A stretch of 30,055 nt of DNA, taken from assembly GCA_014885115.2 (NCBI GenBank), contig WKLE02003601.1:1-30055 (forward strand). The letters are read 5' to 3'. The translations under genes and the position numbers were made by a program. Below, piece by piece: positions 21,101-30,055 of the stretch (positions are counted from its first letter, which is position 1; every line of letters begins with the position of its first letter). Under the pieces are notes generated by a model. The model ran no database searches. It was not told the origin of the DNA and was given only the letters and a program-made list of their open reading frames with translations. Origin of the DNA: Asterionellopsis glacialis (lineage: Eukaryota; Bacillariophyta; Plagiogrammaphyceae; Rhaphoneidales; Asterionellopsidaceae).

Positions 21101-22547
21101 ATATTCTGACACTACAGTCCCCCTTGCAGTACGTCAGCAGCAAATCGTTGCCCTCGTCTTCGTCCGAACGAATATTCGATGTGACATGTCCATATCCACG
21201 AAAAGATAACCTAGATACGTGAGTAGAATGCACCAAGAACGGACCCGGTTTGTACAGAATTCCAACTGCATTGCTGGAAGCAGATGATGTTCTTGATAAG
21301 TCAATCCTTTCCAACCTTCCTGGAGCAACCGCGGCATTAACAAGGCTCCCGTCATCTAGATCACGAATGAAGGTCCTGATACCATATGGACTTGGTGTAC
21401 CTTCGCCCTCACCCTCCAGACCCAACACGATGGCTCTGCCGTCCCCAGATATCTTAGCTGTAACAATATTAGCTGGTAGACGTGTAGTCCAAAGCAGTTC
21501 CGCATCGATTGCTTCAGATGGTCCCATCATAGATTTGGATGGAGATCCGTGTGTGGGTGAGATGCCATCAGGCATCATTAAATAGTCTGGTGGAGTTGCA
21601 TCAAAAACAGCTAGTTGATCTTTGTGCGCAACTAACACCTTCATATCCACAGAAGAAGATATATCAACAGTCTTTTCCAGTGATTGACATGAAACTCTGT
21701 CGTCGAAAACGTCTTGGTAGACCTCAGATCCATCTTTACCATAGAATACCTCACGGCACTTAATTATATTTCCATTCACCCAGCGATACCGTCCAAACGC
21801 AGAAACAGGTTCATCTGATGACGATGTAGGAGCTGGAATAGCTTTTACAGGTTTATATGTTTGGATGGTACCATCTGACATTGCTATCGCTACCAAACCG
21901 GTTCCGGGGTGACCAGTTATTGAAACAACTTTGTCGCTGGACTTAGTCAGAGTATTTGGCAAATGCAGTGTCTGAAAAGCAACCCGTGTTCTTGCGCAAA
22001 GCCCAAGTACGGTCGTCCCCGATGACTGCTGGGATGTACAAAATATAACTTCCATCCCCCGATATGAAATCGAACAAACCTTTGAAGGCTCGTGTGCGGG
22101 CTCCTTCGCATTTTCTATAGGTGTTCTAGAGGATATGGAAGCGATTGATGCTGCTGCAGCTGCAGTGGCAGCAGGGGTCAAGGTTGATTTGATAACTCTG
22201 ATCGAACGCCGTCTAGAACTATTTACAGTCGAGGTACGTCTTTCGCTTGGCCGCGCCTGCATCCTAACCGAGCGCCGTTGCTGTTCCTTGGTCTGCTTAT
22301 CATTGACACCCAATTCTTCAGGTGAACGAAACTGTCCCCTTGTGTTAGAAGGAATATTCGCTTCTCCTGAGCTGGGTCCTGAATTGACTGCTGATGCCAT
22401 TACTGCTCCAGGACCTGCGTCAAAATCCAAAGCTGTCACTTGGTCAGTCAAAGTCGGATTGCTCGTGTTGTCGCTTTGCTGACCAGAACCCACGGATCCA
22501 AATAAAACCTCAGTCAGACCGGACGCCTTTGGAATGCTGTTTCTCAT
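12161..22547 (-). CDS. Giant Rav1/DMX-like (RAVE, rabconnectin-3) protein with PDZ, SH2-like and C2-like domains
   Basis: Two exons, 22547-19535 and 19443-12161, separated by a 91-nt intron (GTACGT donor, ccaacag acceptor), giving about 3,431 aa. The first about 960 residues look like a beta-propeller region with disordered inserts. A PDZ domain (about 979-1062; GIGLRLES, GDELLSVND) spans the intron and is complete only when spliced. Residues about 1456-1890 match the Rav1 C-terminal region (SDWHP, FWIR, DKRDIMESAIFFIAARN, KNAYSLLRKRRYIVASAFFLMAEP). Nine SIFDxFDxP motifs occupy about 2117-2356. An SH2-like domain lies at about 2653-2795 and a C2-like domain at about 3212-3380. Rav1/DMXL proteins promote assembly of V-ATPase and vesicle acidification, on endomembranes. 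The Rav1 call is firm; the roles of the added domains are inferred. The usual family has propellers plus the Rav1 region, so the additions are unusual. Confidence 0.85.
12318..12822 (-). other. C2-like domain at the C-terminus of the Rav1/DMX-like protein
   Basis: About residues 3212-3380. YLALVQVELLDLKNL begins the fold, LSVYALLRLKR follows, VLQLSVYEKKFMNDISLGEADVKL forms the central strands, and EEWVPL with ITWFARIRLTLRFEL closes it, as in C2 domains. An Asp-rich calcium site is not clear, so it may bind lipid or protein without calcium. Confidence 0.6.
14075..14505 (-). other. SH2-like domain inside the Rav1/DMX-like protein
   Basis: About residues 2653-2795. The start GGWEFLVDCRREEATEML resembles the W-x-x-x-I-S-R-x-x-A-x-x-L-L opening of SH2 domains. 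GAFILRPH places an Arg (residue 2681, codon at 14414-14416) at the FLVR position, GVFTLSFKTN matches betaC, and VVQHAILRLSDAGFRCGS places a His (residue 2755) at the betaD position. PFTSLMKLLEAVS matches the C-terminal helix. A disordered insert of about 55 residues separates betaC from betaD. Confidence 0.65.
15392..16111 (-). repeat. Nine coding repeats of a SIFDxFDxP motif
   Basis: On the plus strand the units begin near 15395, 15471, 15547, 15632, 15729, 15821, 15911, 16005 and 16086. Each encodes (S/P)SIFD(S/T/G)(F/Y)D or a close variant, separated by about 16-24 residues of Pro/Ser/Lys/Gln-rich linker. Linkers differ in sequence and length while the motif is kept, so selection rather than recent duplication preserves it. 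Confidence 0.9.
19270..19612 (-). other. PDZ domain split by the intron of the Rav1/DMX-like gene
   Basis: PDFGIGLRLES (exon 1) gives the carboxylate-binding loop. SGGRLPAERTGSIVLGDELLSVNDETLEGLSFDNIIATVR (exon 2) gives the remaining strands and the binding helix. The two halves join in frame across the intron 19534-19444, giving HPLSGG at the junction. Confidence 0.8.
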
Positions 22548-24293
22548 GTTAATGATAAATGATTATTGATTGATCTATGATATATAACAATATTTTCCCG
22601 GTGAACATGCGAGCAGAAATTTTTTTTAACCGTTTCGTATAGGTACACTTTGGTAAGAATTCTACGTGATGTACAGTACTTCGCAACCGACAAAGATCCG
22701 ATCTAAAGTCACTCAAAGACGACGGCAAACTAGCCGTAGCTTCTTCTTCTCAACTACAAAATCTCTTCGCTCCTTGGAGTCTATTGGCCTGAACTTTTTG
22801 GTCTGAATACAAGTCTATAATTCACCACTTGGTGTTGTCAGAAGAGGTTTACAACAACAATACACCCTGTGAACGGCTGGTCTACCACCTGGTACTACTT
22901 TCGCCCAGAGATAAAGGGCGATATTATTTTTTTGACGTCCCACGGTCGGTCTCTTTGACCAAGGTTTCGACAAAAAGGAAAGCAGGCTTGTAGACACTAA
23001 AAAAGTCGCATTGTCTTTTGAGAGAAATTTGGGGGGAGCAGGACCTACCGGCTGGTCCTAGAGGCATTAGTTTTAAGGGGTAAGAGGATAGAGGTTCCAA
23101 AAAAGAGGGGTCGAGCGAAGACCGGGATCTTGAGTCTTTGATCCATCATATGCACAAAGAGAGTCCTTGAGGAGTAAAAACTGTACCTTAGGACTCAGTC
23201 TCTCTACTGGTAGTCCTAGTCTCCAGGTCTCTAGAGATGAATTTTATGTTTCAGAAAAATAATATCATTATTTATTGTCAATTGTTAAGTAGTCTTTGGT
23301 TACATCCCAAACACTCTATCTAAACTTTCCGTATTTTTAGATGACTTGTTGTTGTTTTACGTCAGGAGACTCTACTCTAGTGATGTTGTACAAAACGAGT
23401 AAATGTTATGTAAAAGTATCTCAATCCGTCAAATCAAGGTCAAATACATGACGGAACAAGCAAGGTGATTAGACAATCAATAAGGCGGCTTCCAGAAATA
23501 TACCAGTTCAAATTGTTTTAGTCAATATTTGATGTTGACATTTAAAAATGATGCTATAAGTTTGTCACAGTCTATGTCAGTGAGTTCAAACAAACAAAAA
23601 AACGTTAATCTTCTACCTAGAGTTTGGTATAACAACATAAAATTTTGCTTTTGAAATCAATGGAATCAAAAAATGATAGAGAAGAATGAATGAACCTTGA
23701 ATACTTCAAAATTTTATCAAACAGAAGGCAAAATATGACAAAACGTAGCTTTCAGCGAAAGCAGCACAGAGAGTACTCTATACTAGTAGGTCAAGGAGGC
23801 ACTCATTACTCGTATGCATTATATTTTCCAGTCTGTGGACTATTTTTTTGTATTCTTTTCCCCTTGTTCAGCACAACGGGTACTGAATGGTACATCTTGA
23901 AAATTTTAATTTTTTTATACCAGGCCCATTTCCTTGGTGGCGCAAGGAATTGAAACCACTAGTTTGAACAATATTCCTAATTGTTATTGTTCGGTCGGGA
24001 TTACGAAACCTTATCTTTGTCCTGTCTTTAGATAATCCAAAGCGGAACTGTTCGTTGTTCCGGCAAGTCAGAATACATTCTTTCGTGAGAGATAATTTAC
24101 ACCCAAAATGAATTGTCCGTTTATCAACTCCAGAACTGGATAAAGCAAGAGGATCGACTATACACGGATTGCCGTGTGCGTCCAGTTGTTGAGCTCGTGT
24201 ACGAATATTTGCCAAAGCGTAGCCGGTAACATGTAATCAGTAGAAAGTGGTTTTTCAATTTTTTTTAGATTTACTTTTTTAGAACTTGCACAT
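22548..24293. other. Intergenic DNA with no supported gene
   Basis: This 1.75-kb region lies between the 5' end of the Rav1/DMX-like gene and the 3' end of the P0 gene, both on the minus strand, and must hold the promoter of the former. It has TCTCTAGAGA (23228-23237), an aggacc..ggtcct inverted pair near 23040-23058, a TGACGTC near 22933 and GTAC words at 22640-22680. Positions 23260-23700 are AT-rich. Short open stretches near 23700-24200 have no recognisable product. No tRNA or rRNA was seen. Confidence 0.55.
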
Positions 24294-25262
24294 TTAGTAG
24301 TCTCCGCCGTCATCACCACCGAACATGTCAACTCCTCCACCCATATCGGCTTCTTCTTCCTCTTCAACTTCTTCCTCTTCGGCAGCGGCGGCTTCGCCGT
24401 CTCCTCCTCCGCCTCCTCCACCAGAGGCGGCAGCAAACTTGCTAGGATCGGCGAGGTACTCCTTGTAGACATCGGCCTTGTCGAAGGAGTAGTTGTCGAG
24501 ACCGATGGTGACGGAAAGAACAACCTTGAAAGCATTGGCAATGCTGTGGGGGACACTGGCCTGAGTGGGGTAACCCAAGGCAAGAGAGAGTGCTGCAAGG
24601 GCAGAAAGGGCTTCGGAGAACTTGGCAGCAAGGACATCGTTGGTAATGTCCAAGACCTTGGCATCAAAGAGAGAACCGGCATCGTAAACAGATTTAAGGA
24701 CAAGACCGTAGGTGAAGGGCTCAATTCCAAGCTTTTGGAGAAGAGCGGCCTGGGAGGCAGTCACCTTATCCCCTTGTTCAATGAGGTCGGTATCGTTAAC
24801 CATCTCAATCTGACCACGGGTAATCTTGGTAGCGATTTGAAGGGTTTGGAAGAAAGCAGTCTGACCGGGATCACAACCGGTGGGACCCTTGGGTACGACA
24901 ACCTTACTGGGAGCAATAGCTCCAACACGAGCAGGGGCGGGACGAACATTGGATTCGAGGATTTCACGAATCTCTCCAAGGTCTCCGTTGGTAAAGACAA
25001 ATCCAACATTTCCTTTGCAGCATGAGATAAGTTGTTCGGTGGGGGAACCAGGGTTTTCTTCAACGTAATCCTTAATGATCTTACGCATCATGGTATTCTT
25101 TCCCATGAGAACCTCTGCCTTGGTACGAAGCCCTTGACGGGTCATTTGGAGCTGCTTGGAACCAACATTGTCAACTTCGACAACGAAACACTTGGAATAA
25201 GTATCAAGGAGCTCCTTCATACGGTTGAAGTACTCCTCTTTACGTTCAGCGGAAAGAGGCAT
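24294..25262 (-). CDS. RPLP0: 60S acidic ribosomal protein P0 (stalk base)
   Basis: Single exon, 322 aa, near the usual length (about 315-320). Residues about 1-110 and 180-205 form the L10 rRNA-binding domain (KNTMMRKIIK, GNVGFVFTN, VPKGPTGCDPGQTAFFQ); the middle carries the eukaryotic insertion domain. Helices that bind P1/P2 follow (SIANAFKVVLSVTIGLDNYSF). The tail is Gly- then Glu-rich. P0 anchors P1/P2 dimers on the 60S subunit and recruits elongation factors. The extreme C-terminus reads ADMGGGVDMFGGDDGGDY rather than the widespread SDDDMGFGLFD, so the factor-binding peptide is changed and extended. Codon choice is markedly more biased than in neighbours (AAG, ACC, GTC), as expected for high expression. 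Confidence 0.97.
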   Translation of the reverse strand: MPLSAERKEEYFNRMKELLDTYSKCFVVEVDNVGSKQLQMTRQGLRTKAEVLMGKNTMMRKIIKDYVEENPGSPTEQLISCCKGNVGFVFTNGDLGEIREILESNVRPAPARVGAIAPSKVVVPKGPTGCDPGQTAFFQTLQIATKITRGQIEMVNDTDLIEQGDKVTASQAALLQKLGIEPFTYGLVLKSVYDAGSLFDAKVLDITNDVLAAKFSEALSALAALSLALGYPTQASVPHSIANAFKVVLSVTIGLDNYSFDKADVYKEYLADPSKFAAASGGGGGGGDGEAAAAEEEEVEEEEEADMGGGVDMFGGDDGGDY

Positions 25263-26133
25263 GTTTGCTGTTTTGTCTGATTAAAATGAAAAAAAATCGG
25301 GCGAAGGGAGTCTTTACGCTCTCCAACAATTTAACCGAAGTTGTAGATTGTGTGCAACACTAAACTATCTGGATTGGTCAAGGTCAGCGGGCAATGATGA
25401 GACACACAAGAAAAAGTAGAAAATGTGAGCAGGACTGAAAATATTGACGGAATCTGGAATTTCACGGTTGACGGAAACCACGAAAATTTAAGTAACAAGT
25501 AAACAAAAATCTCGAGAGTAGAAGATGACGATGATGTGAAGCGTCAAACCACCGACGATGAATCTAACAACGGCACAAAGCGACGCAACTCAAATCAATC
25601 CATCTATTGCACTTTCATCCTTGACAATAACATCGATGAAACGACATCTCGTAATATGGTATTTCTCTAGAGCCACCGCGATAGCACGCACCAAGGTTGT
25701 TCCTGATAATTTTGTGCAGGTGAGACAGGAGAGTCCGCAAAAGGAGTTTTCGTGGATGCCGAGAGCATGGAAAAATTGAAAAGGGCAAGAGAGAGAGGAA
25801 GTTAAAATAGGGTTTTTCAAATAGATCTGTAGTACAGGTTGTGTAAATTTTATCTCTAAGAATATACATAAGTGAGGGTTCTTCCTTGAATTTTTACCAT
25901 ATATTGGTAACTCCTAGTCACTCTAGTGTACCGCATTGCAAAACGTACCAGGTACAGACAGCACCACAGGGGGGAATCCGGTACCAGAGGTACTCTACTA
26001 GANNNNTGTGTGAAGATAGATGCCTACCGTCTCTAGAGAGAGATGATTACCGATCAAAATGTTTTAAGGTGACCCATACGACAGACTCATTCCTATCGTG
26101 GGACTAAGGAAATCGAAGTCTGATTACTAAACC
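25263..26133. promoter_or_regulatory. Divergent promoter region, RPLP0 and PHF5A genes
   Basis: 871 bp between two divergent genes. The PHF5A-proximal half contains GTAC words (25940-25995), a 14-mer shared with the palindrome at 7313-7334, TCTCTAGAGA (26030-26039), and a four-base N gap at 26003-26006. No TATA box was assigned and no additional gene is supported. Confidence 0.5.
26003..26006. other. Assembly gap of four N
   Basis: Four undetermined bases directly follow a GTAC-rich palindromic stretch. Short N runs of this kind are usually assembly joins, so the local sequence and spacing should be treated as uncertain. Confidence 0.95.
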
Positions 26134-26613
26134 ATGGCAAAGCATCATCCCGATCTCGTAATGTGCAGGAAGCAGCCAGGTATTGCCATCGGCCGTCTCT
26201 GTGAGAAATGTAAGTATGCTCGGAAAGGGGAGCGTTTTGCTTAGTTGAAACTGCTCTTTCGTTGTTTCCTCGTCTAATCGTCATTGGTGTCCAGGTGTTT
26301 CTGGTTTCAAATATACAAATGCTCAATTATTTTTTCTTTCTATTTTAAAAAAACAGGCGATGGTAAATGTGTAATTTGTGATTCTTTTGTAAACCCTTCC
26401 ACATTGGTTCATATTTGTGATGAGTGTACTTATGGATCATTTGAAGGGCGCTGTGTTGTATGTGGTGGGCAGGGAGTAACGGATGCGTTCTATTGTCGAG
26501 AGTGTGTTCAGCAAGAGAAGGATAGAGATGGTTGTCCGAAAATCGTGAATCTGGGAGCCACGAAAACAGATCTGTTTTACGAAAGAAAAAAATACGGATT
26601 CAAAAAGAGATGA
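26134..26613 (+). CDS. PHF5A: PHF5A/Rds3, SF3b subunit of the U2 snRNP
   Basis: Two exons, 26134-26209 and 26357-26613, with a 147-nt intron (GTAAGT donor, aaacag acceptor) that splits the codon of the Cys in RLCEKC. The product is 110 aa, exactly the human length, and is nearly identical in many stretches ([48 protein letters not shown]). Cys pairs (CEKC, CVIC, CDEC, CVVC, CREC) form the zinc-knot fold. PHF5A sits with SF3B1 and SF3B3 in SF3b and helps hold the branch-point adenosine during spliceosome assembly in the nucleus. The intron is the longest in the window, and its retention would run into an in-frame stop soon after the donor. Confidence 0.97.
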
Positions 26614-27121
26614 CGATTTTTGTCTTTTGCAGTACAATGGAATCGCCTACCCACACATTCAGGTGTCGTTACTGCAATTTTTTCGGCAAAGTACCTCGTA
26701 ATGCGGAATGCATTTGATTGGATATACAGTGTGCCATTCACCAACAATACCTTTCAAAATCATCCGGACTTGATATAAAGTTGGAAGTCGTTTACCTCGA
26801 CCCATCAAATATGTAAACGCATGGAATATAGAAAAGGAAAATTATTGCATACTCGACTCGTTTTAATTCTCAACAGATGCCTCACACCATCTGATAGATT
26901 ACGATTACCAGCAGGTTTCAATACATATGCAGCTGGATTTACACTGATAAAAATCTTACAATTCATGTCATGGAGTATGCTTCGAAACAGTTTTACACAT
27001 TTGTCATGATACAAAAACATTTATTTTTCTCTTCGTCTCTATTGATTTTGTATTTGTGCCGTTGACTACCTATTGTTAAATTTGAATTGCCGTGTCAGCC
27101 AATCACGCGAAGATTGTCGGT
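26614..27121. other. Intergenic DNA between convergent genes
   Basis: 508 bp of AT-rich sequence between the 3' ends of PHF5A (+) and the TypA gene (-). No coding sequence, repeat or RNA gene could be supported. Confidence 0.55.
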
Positions 27122-29694
27122 TTACTTTTTTCTGACTGCATCCTGTTGCTTCTTTCTAGAGCGTGCGGCACGTTGACGAGCTCCGGCATCCAGTTCCATT
27201 TTCCGAAGCCTAACGCTTTTAGGAGTCACTTCAATCACCTCATCGTCATTCATGTACCCGATCAGTTCCTCCACTGTCATGCGTTTTGGAGGAGGCACGT
27301 ATGATTTCTCGTCCTTGTTCACAGTTCGAATATTGCTGGTTTGTTTGGAACGGACTGCATTCACTTCCAAGTCACCAGGACGGCTGTGTATTTATTTGCA
27401 AAAATAGTGAGAACAAAGTAAACTATAGGAAAATGAAACAGACACTTAGTGCTTCTATCTCACCTATTTTCACCAATCACCATACCAGCATATGTTTCTT
27501 CTCCTTGTCCGATAAATAGTGTTCCTCGTTCCGATATCATCGATAAGGCGTACAACGATGTCTTTCCCGTTTCACTACTCACAAGCTTTCCTTTGTCATA
27601 ACCGATTGCCATGGCTCCGGCATAAGGCCGATCTTCAATGAAGCAGTGATTGATGACTGCAGTACCCCGTGTATCATTCGCAATTTCAGGACCAAATCCT
27701 AACAGTCCTCGACTAGGGATCTCAAAAATCAGCCGCGTCTTGCCATCCGCACTATTTTCTACCATTTCCATTAATACACCTTTTCGGGCACCTGTTAGAG
27801 CATTGACGACCGTGCCAGCATGCTCGGCATCCACGTCCACGGTCACTTCCTCGAACGGTTCCAACTCTTTATTAGTGTCCGGGCATGTTTTGGTCACAAT
27901 CCTAGGTGGTGAAATAATGAGCTCAAAGCCTTCACGTCTCATCTGCTCAATCAAAATTCCAAGCTGGAGCTCACCTCGTCCGTACACGATGCACTTTTCG
28001 GCATCATGTTTCGATTGCTCAACAACTATAGTAACCTACGAACGAATGGTCAAGCATATTATGGTAAGAATGAAATCGTAATGAGAGCAACCAGTAACCC
28101 TGATCTAGGTGAGGGTGGATACTTACATTATTGTCGGTTTCCTTCATGAGACGGTCTTTGATCCTGGAGGATGTGAGGATAGTTCCTTCTTTTCCTGCCA
28201 ATGGTCCATTGTTAGCACCAAAATCCATGCTGAGATAGAGAAAACATGTTTTTGTGAGAAGCAATAGTCAATATCCCCAGCAAAAAAAATAATGCTGGTC
28301 CTTTTTGGATCTTACCTTAATGTAGGTGGCGCAAGAGGAAGTGTTTCGATTGGAACTGGGACAGGATCCGACGGTGATGTAACTGTATCTCCTACAGCAA
28401 TATAGTCAGGAACCCCCGCGAGAGTAACAATATCGCCCGCGACAGCAACGGCCGGTTCCAGAGCTTCACGGCTTACGCCACGATTTACGAAAAGACCCGA
28501 CAATGGTGACGGAGATCCCATCCCTGAGTTGTCCTCGGCATCCCGCTTAATCACTGCGACACTATCGTCCATACTGATTGATCCTGAATAGATTCGACCT
28601 GTACAAGTCCGCCCTAGGTATTGGTCGTATCCAACAGAAGTAGCAGCCAAACTAAATTTGTCTCCCGAAAACATACTCTCGGGGTGGCTACTGTCAACTG
28701 TAACATCCTTGTTGTAGGAGTGAACTTTTGGCTCTGGGATGTGTTCTAAAATTGCATCAAGCAAAGAATTCATACCAACATTACGATCTCCTACAGATCC
28801 CTCCTTGGCAATATCAAAGCACAAATCCATGTCATCTGTGACCCAACCATCACGTGCTGACCCATAGAGAGTCAAATATTCCATTTGTTCGTCACTAGCA
28901 CCTAGAGCATCAAATAGATCCAGAAGTTGACTTTCTGTCTCCCCAGACTCGATTCGACCCAACGCATCATCACGATCTGCTTTGTTCAATACTACGATCG
29001 GCTTAAGATCCAAGGCTAAGGCTCTTGAAAGTACGTATTTTGTCTGGGCCATGGGGCCTTCCGCTGCATCAACTACTAAACATACACCATCAACCATACT
29101 AAGGATGCGATCTACTTCCCCCGCGAAATCCGCGTGACCTGGTGTATCGACTACATTAATAATAGCTCGCTCGTCATCGTTGATGGCGTAGTCCAAGCGA
29201 GTTACCTTGGAAGTAATTGTGATTCCTCTCTCAATTTCCAGCTCCCCGGAATCCATCAATCGGTCAAGTTTCTCATCGCTTTCTCCTGCTACAGACTTGT
29301 TGGCTGCTTTCAAGAGCTCATCGACTAAGGTTGTCTTTCCATGATCAACGTGAGCAACAATTGCCACATTTCGAACACCAGATCGACGAGAAATGTTGTA
29401 GTGCTGCCCAAAAGATGGATTTACATCCTCCTCAGCGGCAGTAGAAAAGTATGTTTTCTTGGCAGAAACGTCAGTTCTGTGTATAGCATCTCGCAAAGAA
29501 CTTTGATGGTAACCAATTCTTGGTCCCAAAGTACAGCCAGGGAATGCCTTAGATGCAGTATTAAATGACCGAAGATTTGAAGCGTTGGTATCAGCCAATG
29601 CTGGAATATGAAAATGCCCAATACTGCAAATTCGGGAACGGATGGTCCGCCGATGAGCCTCCCTGAGAGCGATTCTACATTGTTTTGCCTGCAT
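27122..29694 (-). CDS. TypA/BipA translational GTPase, probably organellar
   Basis: Four exons, 29694-28316, 28229-28127, 28035-27464 and 27383-27122, with introns of 86, 91 and 80 nt. The product is about 771 aa, longer than bacterial BipA (about 600). Extra length is an N-terminal leader of about 105 residues plus insertions and a basic C-terminal tail. The G domain shows G1 AHVDHGKT (114-121), the switch motif RGITITSK, G3 DTPGH and G4 NKAD. Later blocks include LAGKEGTILTSSRIKDRL, YGRGELQLGILIEQMRREG, PSRGLLGF and GENSRPGDLEVN, all typical of BipA. BipA binds 70S-type ribosomes and helps assembly and stress translation. The leader is Arg-rich without a hydrophobic signal peptide or ASAFAP-type plastid motif, so mitochondria are more likely than plastid; this is inference. 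Confidence 0.92.
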
Positions 29695-30055
29695 GTCCGA
29701 TGTTGCCTTTCAAATCAAAAATTTCTTATTAAACGGATTTCAATGCCTATAAATAAAGAGATGGTATGGACGATGTATACAACATCAACTTCACCAGTTT
29801 GATTGTTACCAGTGAAGCAGTTTCTACAAAGTTTTGCGCCACAATATCAACTAGGACCTCTAGACTAGAGAGTAGTAAGGAGTCCAATGTTTGCATGAAA
29901 ACAAGTTCCGATTTTACAGAGTTGAAAGCGGAAGGAGGAAAAAAAAAAAACAAGAAAACCTCTCTCTCTGCGTCAATGCGATTTTGGGAGGTGGGTCGGT
30001 CCTCTGTCGCAAGACGCTTCGTCGGGATTTAGACAAGGTGCGTGAAGAAACCGCG
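29695..30055. other. 5' flank of the TypA gene
   Basis: Promoter-side DNA of the TypA gene, AT-rich, with an inverted repeat CTCTAG-A-CTAGAG near 29859-29871 and a poly-A run at 29939-29950. A short open plus-strand stretch runs to 30032 without a recognisable product; a gene starting beyond the window's right edge cannot be excluded. Confidence 0.5.

Noticed and set aside
23935..23990. Possible tRNA-like stretch
   Set aside because: No cloverleaf could be drawn and the T-loop consensus is absent.
23868..24215. Open frame of 115 codons downstream of P0
   Set aside because: No known motif; it partly covers the likely 3' untranslated region of P0.
24158..24730. Long open frame on the minus strand overlapping P0
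   Set aside because: It is a frame-shifted shadow of the P0 gene; its Pro/Ser-rich product comes from the biased codons of P0.
29766..30032. Plus-strand open stretch at the right edge
   Set aside because: No recognisable product, low-complexity poly-Lys run, and it covers the promoter side of the TypA gene.

Overview
The window reads as nuclear DNA of a photosynthetic stramenopile, most likely a diatom. Nine protein genes use the standard code. Seven of them carry short spliceosomal introns (11 in all, 80-147 nt, GT..AG, most donors GTAAGT-like). The gene set is eukaryotic housekeeping plus a diatom-type heat-shock factor and a diatom-type cyclophilin-like membrane protein. Intergenic DNA is AT-rich and holds many palindromes. 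The species cannot be named from the sequence alone.

Layout from left to right: (1) 398-1665 (+), a membrane-anchored coiled-coil protein with a cyclophilin-like domain; (2) 2029-3358 (-), DRG1 GTPase in three exons, divergent from (3) 4045-4752 (+), a tail-anchored single-domain flavodoxin; (4) 4753-7788, a 3-kb gene-poor block whose core (5034-6677) contains no CpG dinucleotide and carries a small inverted-repeat element with a 66/67-bp tandem duplication; (5) 7789-9025 (+), a heat-shock transcription factor with a TATA box, a CRE-like palindrome and a heat-shock element upstream; (6) 9767-11171 (+), a She9/Mdm33-type mitochondrial inner-membrane protein in three exons; (7) 12161-22547 (-), a two-exon gene of about 3,431 codons for a Rav1/DMX-like (RAVE, rabconnectin-3) protein; (8) 24294-25262 (-), ribosomal stalk protein P0; (9) 26134-26613 (+), splicing factor PHF5A/Rds3, in two exons; (10) 27122-29694 (-), a TypA/BipA translational GTPase in four exons with a mitochondrial-looking leader. 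A four-base N gap lies at 26003-26006.

The genes do not form a pathway. Several serve translation and RNA (DRG1, P0, TypA, PHF5A), one serves V-ATPase and vesicle function (Rav1/DMX-like) and one serves mitochondrial membrane shape (She9). Every splice junction given here was read by hand and keeps the frame.

The most interesting content is the Rav1/DMX-like giant. Besides its propeller and Rav1 C-terminal region it appears to hold a PDZ domain, nine copies of a SIFDxFDxP motif, an SH2-like domain that keeps the phosphate-binding Arg and the betaD His, and a C-terminal C2-like domain. Next come the CpG-free block and a family of intergenic palindromes (GTACAGGTAC, TACCGGTA, CTCTAGAG) found between genes across the whole window.
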